Positions 50,761-63,901 of a stretch of DNA of 64,000 nt are shown here, piece after piece; within the stretch, counting starts at the first letter, position 1, and each line of letters begins with the position of its first letter. The notes under the pieces were generated by a model, which did no database searches, was not told the origin of the DNA, and saw only the letters and a list, made by a program, of their open reading frames with translations. The position numbers and the translations under genes were made by a program. Source of the DNA: Streptacidiphilus sp. ASG 303 (lineage in GTDB: Bacteria; Actinomycetota; Actinomycetes; Streptomycetales; Streptomycetaceae); contig NZ_JAJLRA010000001.1 in assembly GCF_020991365.1 (NCBI RefSeq), positions 548,142-612,141 of the forward strand. The letters run 5' to 3'.

Positions 50761-52380
50761 TCAGCCGTCGATGCGGCCGATCTGCCAGAAGCGGAAGATG
50801 CCGGTGACGTCCACGGTGGACTCCAGGCCGCTGATGTCGTCCTTGCAGGCGTAGAACGACTTGCTCTGCCAGAGGGGGATCAGCGGGGAGCCGTGGGCGA
50901 CGATCCGCTGCATCGCGGCGAACTGGTCCAGGGTGGCGCTGCGGTCGGCGACCTTGCGGGTCTGCGGGACCAGGCGGTCGCTGATCTCCGGGCTGTCCCA
51001 GCTGTTGCCGAACGCGCCGCCGTGGACCACCAGCGGGACGATGTAGTTGTCCGCGTCGGGGTAGTCGGGCACCCAGGAGACGGTGTAGGCCTGGTAGACG
51101 CCGCGCTGCCAGTTCTTGGTGAAGGTGGTCCAGTCGGCCTCCTGCTTCACCTCGACGCTGAACAGGCCGCTGGCCTCCAGCTGCTGCTTGATCTGCTCCG
51201 CCTCGACGCGGTTGACCGAGGAGCGGGACCAGGTGAGCGAGAAGTCCACCGGGGCCTTGATGCCGGCGGTGCGCAGGATCCGGCGGGCGGCGGCGACGCT
51301 GGGGTCGCCGTACTCGCTGTAGAAGGCCGTGTCGCTGCCGAGGATGCCCGCGGGGACGACCGAGTAGAGGGCCTGCACGGTGCGCTGGTGGGAGTCGCGG
51401 GCGATGGCCTTGCGGTCCAGCAGCTGGGCGATGGCGCGGCGCACGGCGGTGCGGCCGACGACCGGGTCCTTGGTGTTGAAGACCATGTAGCGGCTCTCGG
51501 CCCCGGTGCCCTCGACGACCTTGACGCCGCCGGTCCCCTTGAGGGACGCATCCTTGTAGGCCAGGGCGTCCTTGGGGTCGAGCCCGCTGTCGGTGAGGTC
51601 GATGTCGCCGCTGTCCAGCGCGGACTTCATCTCGGCGGCCTCGTTGAAGTAGCGCAGGTTGAAGGCGCTGTTCTCCAGCTTGGTGATGCTGCCCTTGTAG
51701 TCCGGGTTGGCGCTCATGTGCACGGTGCCGGGCACCTTGGCCCCGCCGTCGGCGGCGGACATCTCGTCGATGCCGTCGACCTTGTAGGGGCCGGAGCCGA
51801 CCATGCGGCTGTTGGGCAGCAGGGAGGCCGCCGGGTAGACCTGGTGGTCGACGATGGAGCCCGCCGCGGTGGCGATCTTGGAGGGGAAGATCGCGTCGGG
51901 GGCGTTGAGGTGGAAGACCACCTGGTCGTCGCCCTTGGCCTCGGTCGACGCCAGGGTGCTGAAGAGGGCGTCCGCCGGGCCGGACGGGTCGTGGATCTTC
52001 TTCATCCGGGTGAAGGAGAAGACGACGTCCTGGGCCGTGAGCGGGTGGCCGTTGGCGAACTTCAGCCCGCTGCGCAGGGTGCAGGTGTACTCGGTCGCGC
52101 TGCCGCCGGCGAAGGAGCAGGACTGGGCCGCGTCGGGCTGCGGCGTGGTGGCGCCCGCCGGGAAGCTCAGCAGCGTCTGGTGGGTGTTGGCGAGCACCAT
52201 CCAGGAGCCGGCGTCGTAGGCGCCGGCCGGGTCGAAGGTGCTGGTCACCGCGGTGGTGCCCATGGTTATCGCCTTCGAGCCCCCGCCGGCGCCGCCGGGC
52301 GTGGAGGAGCCGCACGCGGCGACCGTCGAGGCGACCAGGCCGGCGCAGCCGAGCACCGCCAGTCGTGTGACTGCTGACAT
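50761..52380 (-). CDS. ABC-type peptide/nickel solute-binding lipoprotein
   Basis: A 539-residue SBP family 5 protein with lipobox LVASTVAAC at residue 23 and the long two-lobe fold (SGLKFANGHPLTAQDVVFSFTR; VVPAGILGSD). It would deliver oligopeptides or similar solutes, but no permease or ATPase gene is adjacent, so it is an orphan receptor. The ATG gives MSAVTRLAVLG. Confidence 0.92.
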   Translation of the reverse strand: MSAVTRLAVLGCAGLVASTVAACGSSTPGGAGGGSKAITMGTTAVTSTFDPAGAYDAGSWMVLANTHQTLLSFPAGATTPQPDAAQSCSFAGGSATEYTCTLRSGLKFANGHPLTAQDVVFSFTRMKKIHDPSGPADALFSTLASTEAKGDDQVVFHLNAPDAIFPSKIATAAGSIVDHQVYPAASLLPNSRMVGSGPYKVDGIDEMSAADGGAKVPGTVHMSANPDYKGSITKLENSAFNLRYFNEAAEMKSALDSGDIDLTDSGLDPKDALAYKDASLKGTGGVKVVEGTGAESRYMVFNTKDPVVGRTAVRRAIAQLLDRKAIARDSHQRTVQALYSVVPAGILGSDTAFYSEYGDPSVAAARRILRTAGIKAPVDFSLTWSRSSVNRVEAEQIKQQLEASGLFSVEVKQEADWTTFTKNWQRGVYQAYTVSWVPDYPDADNYIVPLVVHGGAFGNSWDSPEISDRLVPQTRKVADRSATLDQFAAMQRIVAHGSPLIPLWQSKSFYACKDDISGLESTVDVTGIFRFWQIGRIDG

Positions 52381-52747
52381 CTCTTCTCTTCTTCTCCAGA
52401 CCGGCGGTCAGGGCGCCGCTCGTTGCCGCGCCCGCCCCCGGGGTGTGGGGACGGGCCGCGCCCGCTGCGGCGTGGTGCGACGCAGCGGCCATGCCGTGCG
52501 GCCCGCGGACCGGCCGGCGGGCGCGGGTGGACGCCACGGAGCGGTGTGCGGGCCTGGGGTGGCGGTCCGTCAGGCTGCGGGGAGGGGGGCCGACGGGACC
52601 GCCACGGGGTGTCGATCGTGTGTAGCGTGCCACAACGTCCGTGCGCACCGGGAAGCGGCCACCGGTGCGGGGCCGCCGGGGGCGGGCCGACTTGGGGATG
52701 ATTGTCCGCCTTGTACGGGCCGCCGGGACGGGGGCGGGTAACGAGGG
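52381..52747. other. Gap upstream of the binding-protein gene
   Basis: This 367-base stretch holds no credible gene. It should contain the promoter of the solute-binding lipoprotein. AT-richer bases at 52610-52640 and 52690-52720 are the only candidates, but I can assign no -10/-35 pair with confidence. Confidence 0.4.
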
Positions 52748-53449
52748 TCACACCGGGGCGGGCACCAGGCGGCGCAGCAGCGCCAGGTCGACGTGCTCCA
52801 GGGAGGGCACCACGGTGCGCCCCGGCGCCTCCTCGATGCGGGCCACGGACGGGACCGCGACCAGCGTGCACCCGGCGGCCTCGGCGGACCGCACCCCGGT
52901 GGGAGAGTCCTCGACGACGACGCAGCGGGCGGGCTCGGCGCCCAGCCGGGCGGCGGCGACCAGGTACGGGTCGGGGTGGGGCTTGGTGCGGGTGACCTCG
53001 TCGCCGGCGACCGAGAAGGCGAACCGGTGGGCCCCCAGGGTGCGCATCACCAGGTCGATGTCGTGCCGGTGGGAGGCGGAGACCAGGGCGGTGGGCACGC
53101 CGTGCTCGGCGAGCTCGTCGAGCAGCCGGTCGGCGCCCGGCATCAGCGGCACCCCTCCGGCCAGCAGCTCGGTGAACCGCTGGTTGATCATCATGGAGAG
53201 CTCGGCGGCGGTGAGCGGCACGCCGGTGGTGTCGATGAGGTAGTCCACCACCCGGGACATGGGGCCGCCGACGACCTTGGAGCGGTGCGACTCGTCGAGC
53301 CGGTGGCCGAGCTCGGCCAGCAGGGTGCTCTCCGCCTGCCACCAGAAGTCCTCGGTGTCCACCAGGGTGCCGTCCATGTCGAGGAGGACGGCCTGGAGCC
53401 CGGAGCTGCCGGAGTCGGCTCGGGAGGCGGCGGCGGAGGTGGTGGTCAC
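52748..53449 (-). CDS. HAD-superfamily phosphatase
   Basis: A 233-residue HAD hydrolase, subfamily IA: motif I LLDMDGTLVDTE, motif II ALVSASHRHD, motif III Lys in RTKPHPDPYL, motif IV VVVEDSPTGVRSAEAAG. The cap is alpha-helical, as in beta-phosphoglucomutase-like enzymes; the substrate is not evident. The GTG giving VTTTSAAASRAD is chosen; the frame is open upstream. It follows metH by 220 bases. Confidence 0.92.
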   Translation of the reverse strand: MTTTSAAASRADSGSSGLQAVLLDMDGTLVDTEDFWWQAESTLLAELGHRLDESHRSKVVGGPMSRVVDYLIDTTGVPLTAAELSMMINQRFTELLAGGVPLMPGADRLLDELAEHGVPTALVSASHRHDIDLVMRTLGAHRFAFSVAGDEVTRTKPHPDPYLVAAARLGAEPARCVVVEDSPTGVRSAEAAGCTLVAVPSVARIEEAPGRTVVPSLEHVDLALLRRLVPAPV

Positions 53450-53669
53450 GGGCGGGGCCCCTCGGGTCGGTTCTGCGGTGCGGATACGGGTGCGGTGCGG
53501 TGCGGTTGCGGTGCCGGATCCGGTCCGGGTGCGGACGGCCCCTCCGGCGGTGCCGGAAGGGCCGTCCATGATACGCACGTCCGGGCCGCGCGGGCCGCCC
53601 GGGCCGCGGCGCCCCGGCGGCGCCGCGTCGGCACGTCGGGGACGCGGCCCCCGCGCCGGGGCCGGCGGG

Positions 53670-57173
<3,504 letters not shown>

Positions 57174-57350
57174 GGTGATGCTCCCTGGGTGCGACGGCTG
57201 TCGGCTATGCGCGCCCCGTCGGTTCGGGACCGCACCCGGCCAGCGTATCCGGCGGCCGCGGAAGCGTCGGCGGCGTTCCGTATCCTGGGCGGCCCCGGCG
57301 GCCCGGGTGCGGGCGCGGACCGGGGACGACGGGGAGGGGCGGGGTCTTCG

Positions 57351-58445
57351 GTGGGGGTACTGCGAACGGGTGCCGCGGCGGTGGCCGGGCTGCCGGGCCG
57401 GTCCCGGCGGTGGTGGCGGGGGCTGTCGCGGCCGCGGCGGGCCGCGGTGGCGCTGGCGGTGGTGCTCGCGGTCCTGGCGGCGCCGGTGGCGGCGGCCGCG
57501 GCGGCGCTGCGGCTGGAGGGGGCCGGGGAGCCGCGGGCGGACGCCCGCACCCGCGGCCGGGACGCGCTGTGGCTCGGCCACGCCTGGGTGGACGGCCGCA
57601 GGGGTCCGGCGGACACGGCCGCCCTCGCCGCGGACCTGCGCACCACGGGCATCCGCGACCTGTACGTCCACGCCGGCCCGCTGGGGCACGACGGCACGCT
57701 GGACCCCCGGCTGTACCCGCGGGCGCGCCGGCTGGTCGGCGAGCTGCACCGGGCCGCGCCGGGGCTGCGGGTGCACGCCTGGCTGGGCGACGTGGTGGCG
57801 CCCGAGCACCCGGAGGGGCTGCACCTGGACCGGCCCGCGGTGCGGGCGGCCGTCGCCGCCTCCGCCGGGCAGGTCCTGGACGCGGACTTCGCCGGGGTGC
57901 ACCTGGACCTGGAGCCGGTCCGCTCCGGGGACCCCGGCTTCCTGGACGTCCTGGACCGCACCCGCGCGGTGACGGCCCGCCGCGGCGCGGTGCTCTCGGC
58001 GGCGACCCCGCAGATCGACCCGCTGCCCGGCCTGCACCGCGCGGCCGCGGCGCTGGCCGACCACCCCAAGTGGTGGTCGCAGGCATATTTCGGGCAGGTC
58101 GCGCGGCGGGTCGACCAGGTGGCGGTGATGTCGTACGACACCGGGACCCCCCTGGAGTCGCTGTACAGCGGGTACGTGGCGCAGCAGACCGCCCTCGCGC
58201 TGGAGGCCGTGCCCGGCCGGGTGGACCTGCTCATGGGCCTGCCCGCGTACCGGGAGGAGAAGTTCGGGCACTGGGGGCACGCCGAGACGGTGGCGGCGGC
58301 GGTCCGCGGGGTGCGGCTGGGGCTGGGGCGCACCGAGCCCGGTCGGGAGCGGTTCGGCGTGGCGCTGTACGTCGACTTCACCGCGACCCCGCGGGACTGG
58401 TCGGACTACCGTGCGGGCTGGGCGGTGCGGCGCCCGGCCGGATGA
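57351..58445 (+). CDS. Secreted/membrane GH18-like glycoside hydrolase-fold protein
   Basis: A 364-residue protein with one N-terminal helix (RRAAVALAVVLAVLAAPVAAAAAA), signal or anchor, followed by a TIM-barrel domain. FAGVHLDLEPVRSG matches the GH18 DxxDxDxE region only partly, and VMSYDTGTP and VALYVDF are typical barrel strands. It may bind or cleave cell-wall glycans, or be catalytically altered. The GTG start follows GGGG by six bases; divergent from metH. Confidence 0.75.
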   Translation: MGVLRTGAAAVAGLPGRSRRWWRGLSRPRRAAVALAVVLAVLAAPVAAAAAALRLEGAGEPRADARTRGRDALWLGHAWVDGRRGPADTAALAADLRTTGIRDLYVHAGPLGHDGTLDPRLYPRARRLVGELHRAAPGLRVHAWLGDVVAPEHPEGLHLDRPAVRAAVAASAGQVLDADFAGVHLDLEPVRSGDPGFLDVLDRTRAVTARRGAVLSAATPQIDPLPGLHRAAAALADHPKWWSQAYFGQVARRVDQVAVMSYDTGTPLESLYSGYVAQQTALALEAVPGRVDLLMGLPAYREEKFGHWGHAETVAAAVRGVRLGLGRTEPGRERFGVALYVDFTATPRDWSDYRAGWAVRRPAG

Positions 58446-58605
58446 GGGAGCAGGCCCCGCCTTTGCCCGTAGGCTGGTCACGTACGGTCCGCGGGGCGAG
58501 CCGCCGCGCGGGCGTCGGAAGTCGGCAGCCGGTCCGGGCCGGCTCCGGGAGGGCCCCGCGCGGGGACCGGCCGGGGCCGCCGGAGCGGCCGGAGGGAGGC
58601 GCTGG

Positions 58606-59778
58606 GTGATCGAGCTCGAGGACGTGCCCGAGCTGATCGACCCGGTCATGGTGGCCGCGTTCGAGGGCTGGAACGACGCCGGGGACGCCGCCTCCGCGGC
58701 GGTGGGGCACCTGGACCAGGTGTGGGGCGGCAAGGTGTTCGCCGCCCTGGACGCCGAGGACTACTACGACTTCCAGGTCAACCGGCCGACGGTGTGGATG
58801 GACGGCGCGGTGCGCCGCATCACCTGGCCGACGACCCGGCTGTCGGTGGTCCGGGTGACCGAGCCCCGCCCGCGGGACCTGGTGCTGGTGCGGGGCATCG
58901 AGCCGAGCATGCGCTGGCGGTCGTTCTGCAACGAGCTGCTGGGCTTCGCCCACGAGCTGGGCGTGGAGATGGTGGTGGTGCTGGGCGCGCTGCTCGGGGA
59001 CACCCCCCACACCCGCCCGGTGCCGGTCAGCGGCGTGACCTCCGACCCGGGGCTGGCCCGGAGCCTGGAGCTGGAGGAGAGCCGGTACGAGGGGCCGACG
59101 GGCATCGTGGGCGTCCTCCAGGAGGCGTGCGCGCACGCCGGGGTGCCGGCGGTGACGTTCTGGGCGGCGGTGCCGCACTACGTGGCGCAGCCCCCGAACC
59201 CCAAGGCGACCCTGGCGCTGCTCAACAAGGTCGAGGACCTGCTGGACCTGCGGATCCCGCTGGGCGAGCTGCCGGAGGACTCCCGCGCCTGGCAGATCGG
59301 CGTGGACCAGCTGGCCGCCGAGGACAGCGAGGTGGCCGAGTACGTGCAGCAGCTGGAGGAGGCGCGGGACACCGCGGAGCTGCCGGAGGCGTCCGGCGAC
59401 GCCATCGCCCGCGAGTTCGAGCGGTACCTGCGGCGGCGGGGCGACCAGGGGCCGGCGGAGCCGGGCGAGGGCGCCGAGGGCGGCCGGGCGGGGTCCTTCC
59501 GGCGGGAGGAGTCCCGGGGTCCGGAGCGCAGGGGGCCCGAGCACCGGGGCCAGGAGCAGCGGGCGCCGGAGCGGCCCTCGCCGGCGAGGCCGGCGCCGCC
59601 GGACGGTCCGGCGGGCGGGCGGCCGGGCCCGGAGCTGCCGGACGGCGGGCGGGCTCCCGGGGAGCGGGAGGCGGCCCCGGGTACGGACGCGGAGAGCGGC
59701 CCCGCCGGCCCCGCGGAGGAGGACGGCGGCGCGTCCGGCCCCGGCGGGCCGGCCGACCGGGACGGCGACGGCCGGTAG
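58606..59778 (+). CDS. PAC2-family protein
   Basis: A 390-residue protein with a PAC2 domain (about 5-270: MVAAFEGWNDAGDAASAAVGHL; HTRPVPVSGVTSDP; VPHYVAQPPNPKATLALLN) followed by a helical region and a disordered Glu/Pro/Gly tail of about 100 residues. PAC2 proteins are ATP-grasp-associated or proteasome-assembly-like in other kingdoms; the actinobacterial role is unsettled. The GTG start has GGAGGGAGG upstream. It is about 14 kb from the proteasome locus. Confidence 0.88.
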   Translation: MIELEDVPELIDPVMVAAFEGWNDAGDAASAAVGHLDQVWGGKVFAALDAEDYYDFQVNRPTVWMDGAVRRITWPTTRLSVVRVTEPRPRDLVLVRGIEPSMRWRSFCNELLGFAHELGVEMVVVLGALLGDTPHTRPVPVSGVTSDPGLARSLELEESRYEGPTGIVGVLQEACAHAGVPAVTFWAAVPHYVAQPPNPKATLALLNKVEDLLDLRIPLGELPEDSRAWQIGVDQLAAEDSEVAEYVQQLEEARDTAELPEASGDAIAREFERYLRRRGDQGPAEPGEGAEGGRAGSFRREESRGPERRGPEHRGQEQRAPERPSPARPAPPDGPAGGRPGPELPDGGRAPGEREAAPGTDAESGPAGPAEEDGGASGPGGPADRDGDGR

Positions 59779-59843
59779 CGGCCGTGCGGCGGCCCGGTGG
59801 CGGGCGACCGGCGTCGGGCAGCCGCCGGTCGTCCGCCGCCCCC

Positions 59844-59873
59844 AGTGGACTAGACCAAGCATGATCCTGTCAA
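59844..59873 (-). promoter_or_regulatory. Orphan promoter with DasR-like operator, antisense to PAC2 gene
   Basis: On the minus strand TTGACA (59873-59868) precedes TAGTCC by 15 bases. The -10 region overlaps AGTGGACTAGACCAAG (59844-59859, plus strand), which matches 13 of 16 bases of the palindrome AGTGGTCTAGACCACT that I recall as the DasR dre consensus. A transcript would run leftward into the 3' end of the PAC2 gene, antisense. Confidence 0.4.
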
Positions 59874-59958
59874 GGCCGGGCGTCGCCGCCCGGCCGCCCT
59901 CCGCCGGATTCCGGCCGGGGCGCAGCGGGAGGGGCGCCCGGGAAGGGCGTCCGGAAAG

Positions 59959-59990
59959 CCGTCGGGCCGCCCCGGAGGGCGGCCCGACGG
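59959..59990. terminator. Terminator between PAC2 and mshC genes
   Basis: A perfect 14-bp stem (59959-59972 with 59977-59990) with CGGA loop lies between two convergent genes. It can serve both transcripts. Confidence 0.75.
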
Positions 59991-60046
59991 TGCGTCACCA
60001 GGACTGACGGCGCGTCACGGACGGTGCGGGGAGGGCCTCTTCGGGG

Positions 60047-61276
60047 TCAGAGCGCCACGCCGAGCAGCGCGTCGACGGTGCGGGAGACCAGCCCGGGGGC
60101 GCCGGTGTCCTCGCCGCCCTCCGCCTCCTGCAGCGCGGCCCAGCGGTCGACCGCGGCCAGCGCCCGCGGGGCGTCCAGGTCCTCGGCGAGCGCCGCGCGG
60201 ACCTCCGCCAGCAGCCGCTCGGCCGGGGGGCCGTCCGGGCGGGAGACCGCCGCCCGCCAGCGGCCGAGCCGGCGCACGGCCTCGTCCAGCACCGCGTCGG
60301 TCCACTCCCAGTCCGAGCGGTAGTGGTGGGCGAGGAGCGCGAGGCGGATCGCCGCGGGGTCGACGCCCGCGGCGCGCAGCCGGGAGACGAAGACCAGGTT
60401 CCCGCGGGACTTGGACATCTTCTCGCCGTCCAGCGCCACCATCCCGGCGTGGACGTACGCCCGGGCGTAGGGGTGCTCGCCCGTCACCGCGTCGGCGTGC
60501 GCGGCGCCCATCTCGTGGTGCGGGAAGGCCAGGTCGCTGCCGCCGCCCTGGACGTCGAAGGACATGCCCAGGTGGCGCAGGGCGATGGCCACGCACTCGA
60601 TGTGCCAGCCGGGCCGGCCGCGGCCCAGCTCCGTCTCCCAGGAGGGCTCGCCCGGGCGGGCGGCCATCCACAGCAGCGGGTCCAGGCGGTGCTTCTTGCC
60701 GGGGCGGTCCGGGTCGCCGCCGCGCTCGCCGAAGAGCGGCAGCATCTCCTCGGGGGTGAGGCGGGAGACCTCCCCGAAGTGCGGGTCGGACTCGACGGAG
60801 AAGTAGACGTCGCCGTCGAGCTCGTAGGCGGCGCCGCTGTCCAGCATCCGCTGCACCAGCGGCACGATCCACGGGATGGACTCCACCGCGCCGACGTAGT
60901 GGGCCGGCGGCAGCATCCGCAGGGCGGTCATGTCCTCGCGGAAGAGGGCGGTCTCGCGCTCGGCGAGCTCGGTCCAGTCGACGCCGGTCTCGGCGGCCCG
61001 CACCAGCAGCGGGTCGTCGACGTCGGTTACGTTCTGGACGTAGAGCACGTCGTGCCCCGCGTCCCGCCACACCCGCTGGACCAGGTCGAACGCGGTGTAG
61101 GTGGCCGCGTGGCCCAGGTGGGTGGCGTCGTAGGGGGTGATGCCGCACACGTAGAGGCGGGCCGTGGGGCCCTCGGGAACGACCTCCCGGGTGCGCCCTG
61201 CGGCGGTGTCGTGGATGCGCAGGGGGTTCCCGCGGCCGGGGAGGGCGGGGACGTCTGTGGCGGGCCAGGCATGCAT
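60047..61276 (-). CDS. mshC: Cysteine:glucosaminyl-inositol ligase (mycothiol synthesis)
   Basis: A 409-residue paralogue of cysteinyl-tRNA synthetase without the tRNA-binding C-terminus. It has the HIGH-like THLGHAA motif, zinc site ([20 protein letters not shown]) and KMSKSRG. It joins Cys to GlcN-Ins in mycothiol biosynthesis, a marker of actinobacteria. Start is the ATG giving [10 protein letters not shown]; no ribosome binding site is present and a -10 lies seven bases upstream, so the mRNA is probably leaderless. Confidence 0.94.
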   Translation of the reverse strand: MHAWPATDVPALPGRGNPLRIHDTAAGRTREVVPEGPTARLYVCGITPYDATHLGHAATYTAFDLVQRVWRDAGHDVLYVQNVTDVDDPLLVRAAETGVDWTELAERETALFREDMTALRMLPPAHYVGAVESIPWIVPLVQRMLDSGAAYELDGDVYFSVESDPHFGEVSRLTPEEMLPLFGERGGDPDRPGKKHRLDPLLWMAARPGEPSWETELGRGRPGWHIECVAIALRHLGMSFDVQGGGSDLAFPHHEMGAAHADAVTGEHPYARAYVHAGMVALDGEKMSKSRGNLVFVSRLRAAGVDPAAIRLALLAHHYRSDWEWTDAVLDEAVRRLGRWRAAVSRPDGPPAERLLAEVRAALAEDLDAPRALAAVDRWAALQEAEGGEDTGAPGLVSRTVDALLGVAL

Positions 61277-61283
61277 GCCCAAA

Positions 61284-61289
61284 ACTTTA
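61284..61289 (-). promoter_or_regulatory. -10 box (TAAAGT) of a leaderless mshC transcript
   Basis: TAAAGT on the minus strand is followed by seven bases and then the mshC ATG. A TTGGCC 19 bases upstream is a possible -35. Confidence 0.6.
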
Positions 61290-61385
61290 ACCGGACCATC
61301 TTTTCGGCGGCCAACGGGCTTCGGGTCGTCCCCGGCCCGCCCCCGGCGGACCGGGGGGGCGGCCGGTCCGGGACGGCCCGGCAGG

Positions 61386-62393
61386 TCAGATCGGCGGCCA
61401 GGGCACCGGGGGCCAGTCCCCCGAGGGCCCGGGGTGGCGGCCGGAGTCCAGCAGCGCGGCCGTCCGCCGCCGGGCCGCGGCGATCTCGGCGGCGGTCAGC
61501 AGCGGCCGCAGCCGCTCGCCCAGCGCGCCCGCCAGGTCCGCGGCGAGCTTGCGCAGCACCTCCAGCGCCTCCTCCGGCAGCGGCTCCCCGGCCCAGCCCC
61601 ACAGCAGGGTGCGCAGCTTGCCGGGGACGGCGAAGGTCACGCCGTGGTCGATGCCGTACAGCCGCCCGTCGGCGGCGGGCAGCAGGTGGCCGCCCTTGCG
61701 GTCGGCGTTGTTGAGCACCGCGTCCAGGACGGCGAGGCGCCGCAGGCGCGGGTCGTCGGCGTGCACCAGCAGCGCGGTGCGGCCGCCGCCGACGTCGGCG
61801 CGGCCGACGGGCAGCCAGCCGGGCTCGGCCTCCTCGGCGTCCTGGAGGGCCAGCAGCCGGGCCTGCGGGTCGGGCTCCACCCACAGCTGGACCATGCCCT
61901 CGCCGAACGGGCCGTCGCGCAGCACCGTCGGCGGGACCATCGCCCAGCCGGCGGCCGCGGCGACCTCGTGGGCGGCGACCTCGCGGCCGGCCAGGGTGCC
62001 GTCGGGGAAGTCCCACAGCGGCCGCTCGCCGTCCACCGGCTTGTACACGCAGACGGCCTCCAGGCCGTCCAGGGCGACGGTGCAGTACAGCACGGTGTTG
62101 GAGGCGTCGCCGAGCTGCCCGTGGACCGTGAGGGCGCCGGAGCGGAGCAGCGCCAGGGCGCGCTCCGGGTCGGCGGCGAGCGCGGCGGAGGCGGCGGGGT
62201 CGGCCTCCGGCACCTCCGGCACCTCCGGGGCCGCGTCGGGCTCCCCCGCGGCCCCGTGGCCGGGTCCGGGGGCCGCCTCGCGGGCGTCCGGGGCCCCGGC
62301 GGGCGCGGCGGTTCCGGCGGGCCGGGGCGCGTCGGGCCCCGCGGCCGGGGCGGCGTCGCCGGCCGTGCGGGGGGCGGGGTCGGCGGGGTTCAG
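61386..62393 (-). CDS. SCO1664-family (PI3/PI4-kinase-like) protein
   Basis: The conserved part (about residue 75 on) includes [33 protein letters not shown], the [20 protein letters not shown] catalytic-loop-like motif and [10 protein letters not shown], resembling phosphoinositide-kinase/HipA-type folds; the activity is untested as far as I know. The upstream 70 residues are Pro/Ala-rich. I give a CTG start that overlaps the DUF3090 stop (CTGA); GTG codons at 62222 and 62213, or upstream at 62462, are alternatives. Confidence 0.72.
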   Translation of the reverse strand: MNPADPAPRTAGDAAPAAGPDAPRPAGTAAPAGAPDAREAAPGPGHGAAGEPDAAPEVPEVPEADPAASAALAADPERALALLRSGALTVHGQLGDASNTVLYCTVALDGLEAVCVYKPVDGERPLWDFPDGTLAGREVAAHEVAAAAGWAMVPPTVLRDGPFGEGMVQLWVEPDPQARLLALQDAEEAEPGWLPVGRADVGGGRTALLVHADDPRLRRLAVLDAVLNNADRKGGHLLPAADGRLYGIDHGVTFAVPGKLRTLLWGWAGEPLPEEALEVLRKLAADLAGALGERLRPLLTAAEIAAARRRTAALLDSGRHPGPSGDWPPVPWPPI

Positions 62394-62965
62394 CGCCGGT
62401 ACCCGTTCGCGCGCGGGCAGATGTGGCCCTCGGGGTCCAGCGGCAGGCTGCAGAACGGGCACGGCGGGCGCCCGGCGGCGACCAGGTCGAGGGCGCGCTT
62501 GGCGAAGACCCGGGCCATCGCGCCGCTGATCCGGACCCGCAGCAGCGGCGGGCCGTTCTCCTCGTCCTCGATCAGCTCGTCGTCGTCCGCGTCCTCGTCG
62601 TCCTCGCCCGCCTCCACCAGCGCCTGGGCCTCGACGACCACGCACTCCTCGCTGCCGTCCCAGGCGAGCGCCATGGTGCCGACCCGGAACTCCTCGACCA
62701 GCGGCAGGTCCAGCGGGGCCACGTCGACCAGCTCGGAGGGGGCGACCGCCGGCACCGGGGCGGTGCCGCCGCTGCGCCGCAGCACCTCGTCGAGCAGTTC
62801 GTCGACGCGCTCGGCCAGGGCCGCGACCTGCGTCTTCTCCAGGAGGACGCTGGTGGTGCGGCCGCCCCCCGTGGCCTGGAGGAAGAAGGTGCGGTCGCCG
62901 GGCTCGCCGACCGTGCCGGCGACGAACCGTTCTGGCTGGTCGTAGAAGAACACCTGACGGGGCAC
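62390..62965 (-). CDS. DUF3090 family protein
   Basis: A 191-residue protein beginning MPRQVFFYDQPERFVAGTVG, with an acidic stretch (EAGEDDEDADDDE) near residue 125 and a C-terminal zinc-finger-like CPFCSLPLDPEGHICPR. It forms a conserved actinobacterial trio with the SCO1664-type and histidine phosphatase genes. Function unknown. GTG start with GGAG five bases upstream. Confidence 0.88.
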   Translation of the reverse strand: MPRQVFFYDQPERFVAGTVGEPGDRTFFLQATGGGRTTSVLLEKTQVAALAERVDELLDEVLRRSGGTAPVPAVAPSELVDVAPLDLPLVEEFRVGTMALAWDGSEECVVVEAQALVEAGEDDEDADDDELIEDEENGPPLLRVRISGAMARVFAKRALDLVAAGRPPCPFCSLPLDPEGHICPRANGYRR

Positions 62966-63013
62966 GCGCTGCTCCGATACTTCTGCCTCTGCTGACGTCG
63001 TGGTCCGCCTCTC

Positions 63014-63019
63014 ACCCTA
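63014..63019 (-). promoter_or_regulatory. Candidate -10 box (TAGGGT) for DUF3090 gene
   Basis: TAGGGT on the minus strand lies about 50 bases before the GTG of the DUF3090 gene. The same hexamer is used at arc, pup and prcB. Confidence 0.45.
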
Positions 63020-63109
63020 CCCACCTGCGAGGGGGCGGGCGCAGCGGAGGTCCGGGCCCGGCCGGGCGGCGGCCGCCGGAGGCCCGGCGCGGGCCCCGCG
63101 GGCCGGCGG

Positions 63110-63820
63110 TCAGGCGCCGGTGGCGCCGCCGACCACGGCGTCCGACCGCTCCGCGGCGTCCCCGCCGGGGGCCGGCGTCCGCGGGACGAGCGAGGACAGG
63201 TCGCCGGTGTCGCCGAGCCGCAGCAGGAAGGGCCGCAGCGGGGTGTAGCGGACCGCGGTGACCGACGCCGGGTCGGCGGAGATCCGCTGGAAGAGGTCCA
63301 GGTGCAGGCCGAGCGCGTCGGCCACCACCGCCTTGATGATGTCGCCGTGGGTGCAGGCGAGCCAGACCGCGTCGGGCCCGTGCTCCTCGGCCACCCGCGC
63401 GTCCCACTCGCGCACGGCCTCCACCGCCCGTCGGCTCATGGCGGCGAGCGACTCGCCCTCGGGTCCGGGGAAGACCGCGGCGGAGGGGTGGTCCTGCACG
63501 GTGCGCCACAGGGGCTCCTTCGCCAGCTCCGCGAGCGGGCGGCCCGTCCAGTCGCCGTACCGGCACTCCCCGACGCGCTCGTCGAGGTCGGCCGTGCCCA
63601 GCTCGGGGCGGGCGGCGAGCAGCGGCTGCACGGTCTGGCGGCAGCGGTCCAGGGGGCTGGAGACCACCCGGGCCAGCGGCACCCCGGCGAGGCGGGCGGC
63701 CAGGGCCGCGGCCTGGGCCCGGCCCTCGTCGTCGAGGTCGACCCCGGGGCTCCAGCCGGCGAGGACGCCGGAGGAGTTCGCGGTGGAGCGGCCGTGGCGG
63801 ACGAGCAGCAGGGTCGGCAT
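63110..63820 (-). CDS. Histidine phosphatase (phosphoglycerate mutase-like)
   Basis: A 236-residue member of branch 1: phospho-His in LLLVRHGRSTANSS, RVVSSPLDRCRQT, Glu in ECRYGDWTGRPL, and the second His in ACTHGDIIKAVV. The ATG giving MPTLLLVRHG is the family start; a longer frame upstream lacks similarity. It heads the DUF3090-SCO1664 group and is divergent from corA. The physiological substrate is unknown. Confidence 0.92.
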   Translation of the reverse strand: MPTLLLVRHGRSTANSSGVLAGWSPGVDLDDEGRAQAAALAARLAGVPLARVVSSPLDRCRQTVQPLLAARPELGTADLDERVGECRYGDWTGRPLAELAKEPLWRTVQDHPSAAVFPGPEGESLAAMSRRAVEAVREWDARVAEEHGPDAVWLACTHGDIIKAVVADALGLHLDLFQRISADPASVTAVRYTPLRPFLLRLGDTGDLSSLVPRTPAPGGDAAERSDAVVGGATGA

Positions 63821-63901
63821 GCGGCCCAGCCTAAGCCGCCCCTCGGAGGTCCGCGGCACCCCGGGCTGTTTCGCGGGCGCCCGGGGGGCGAGAATCCTCA
63901 C

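Noticed and set aside
57174-57350. Possible B12 or SAM riboswitch before metH
   Set aside because: The gap is only about 180 bases and holds no B12-box-like sequence or riboswitch-type stem set that I can see.
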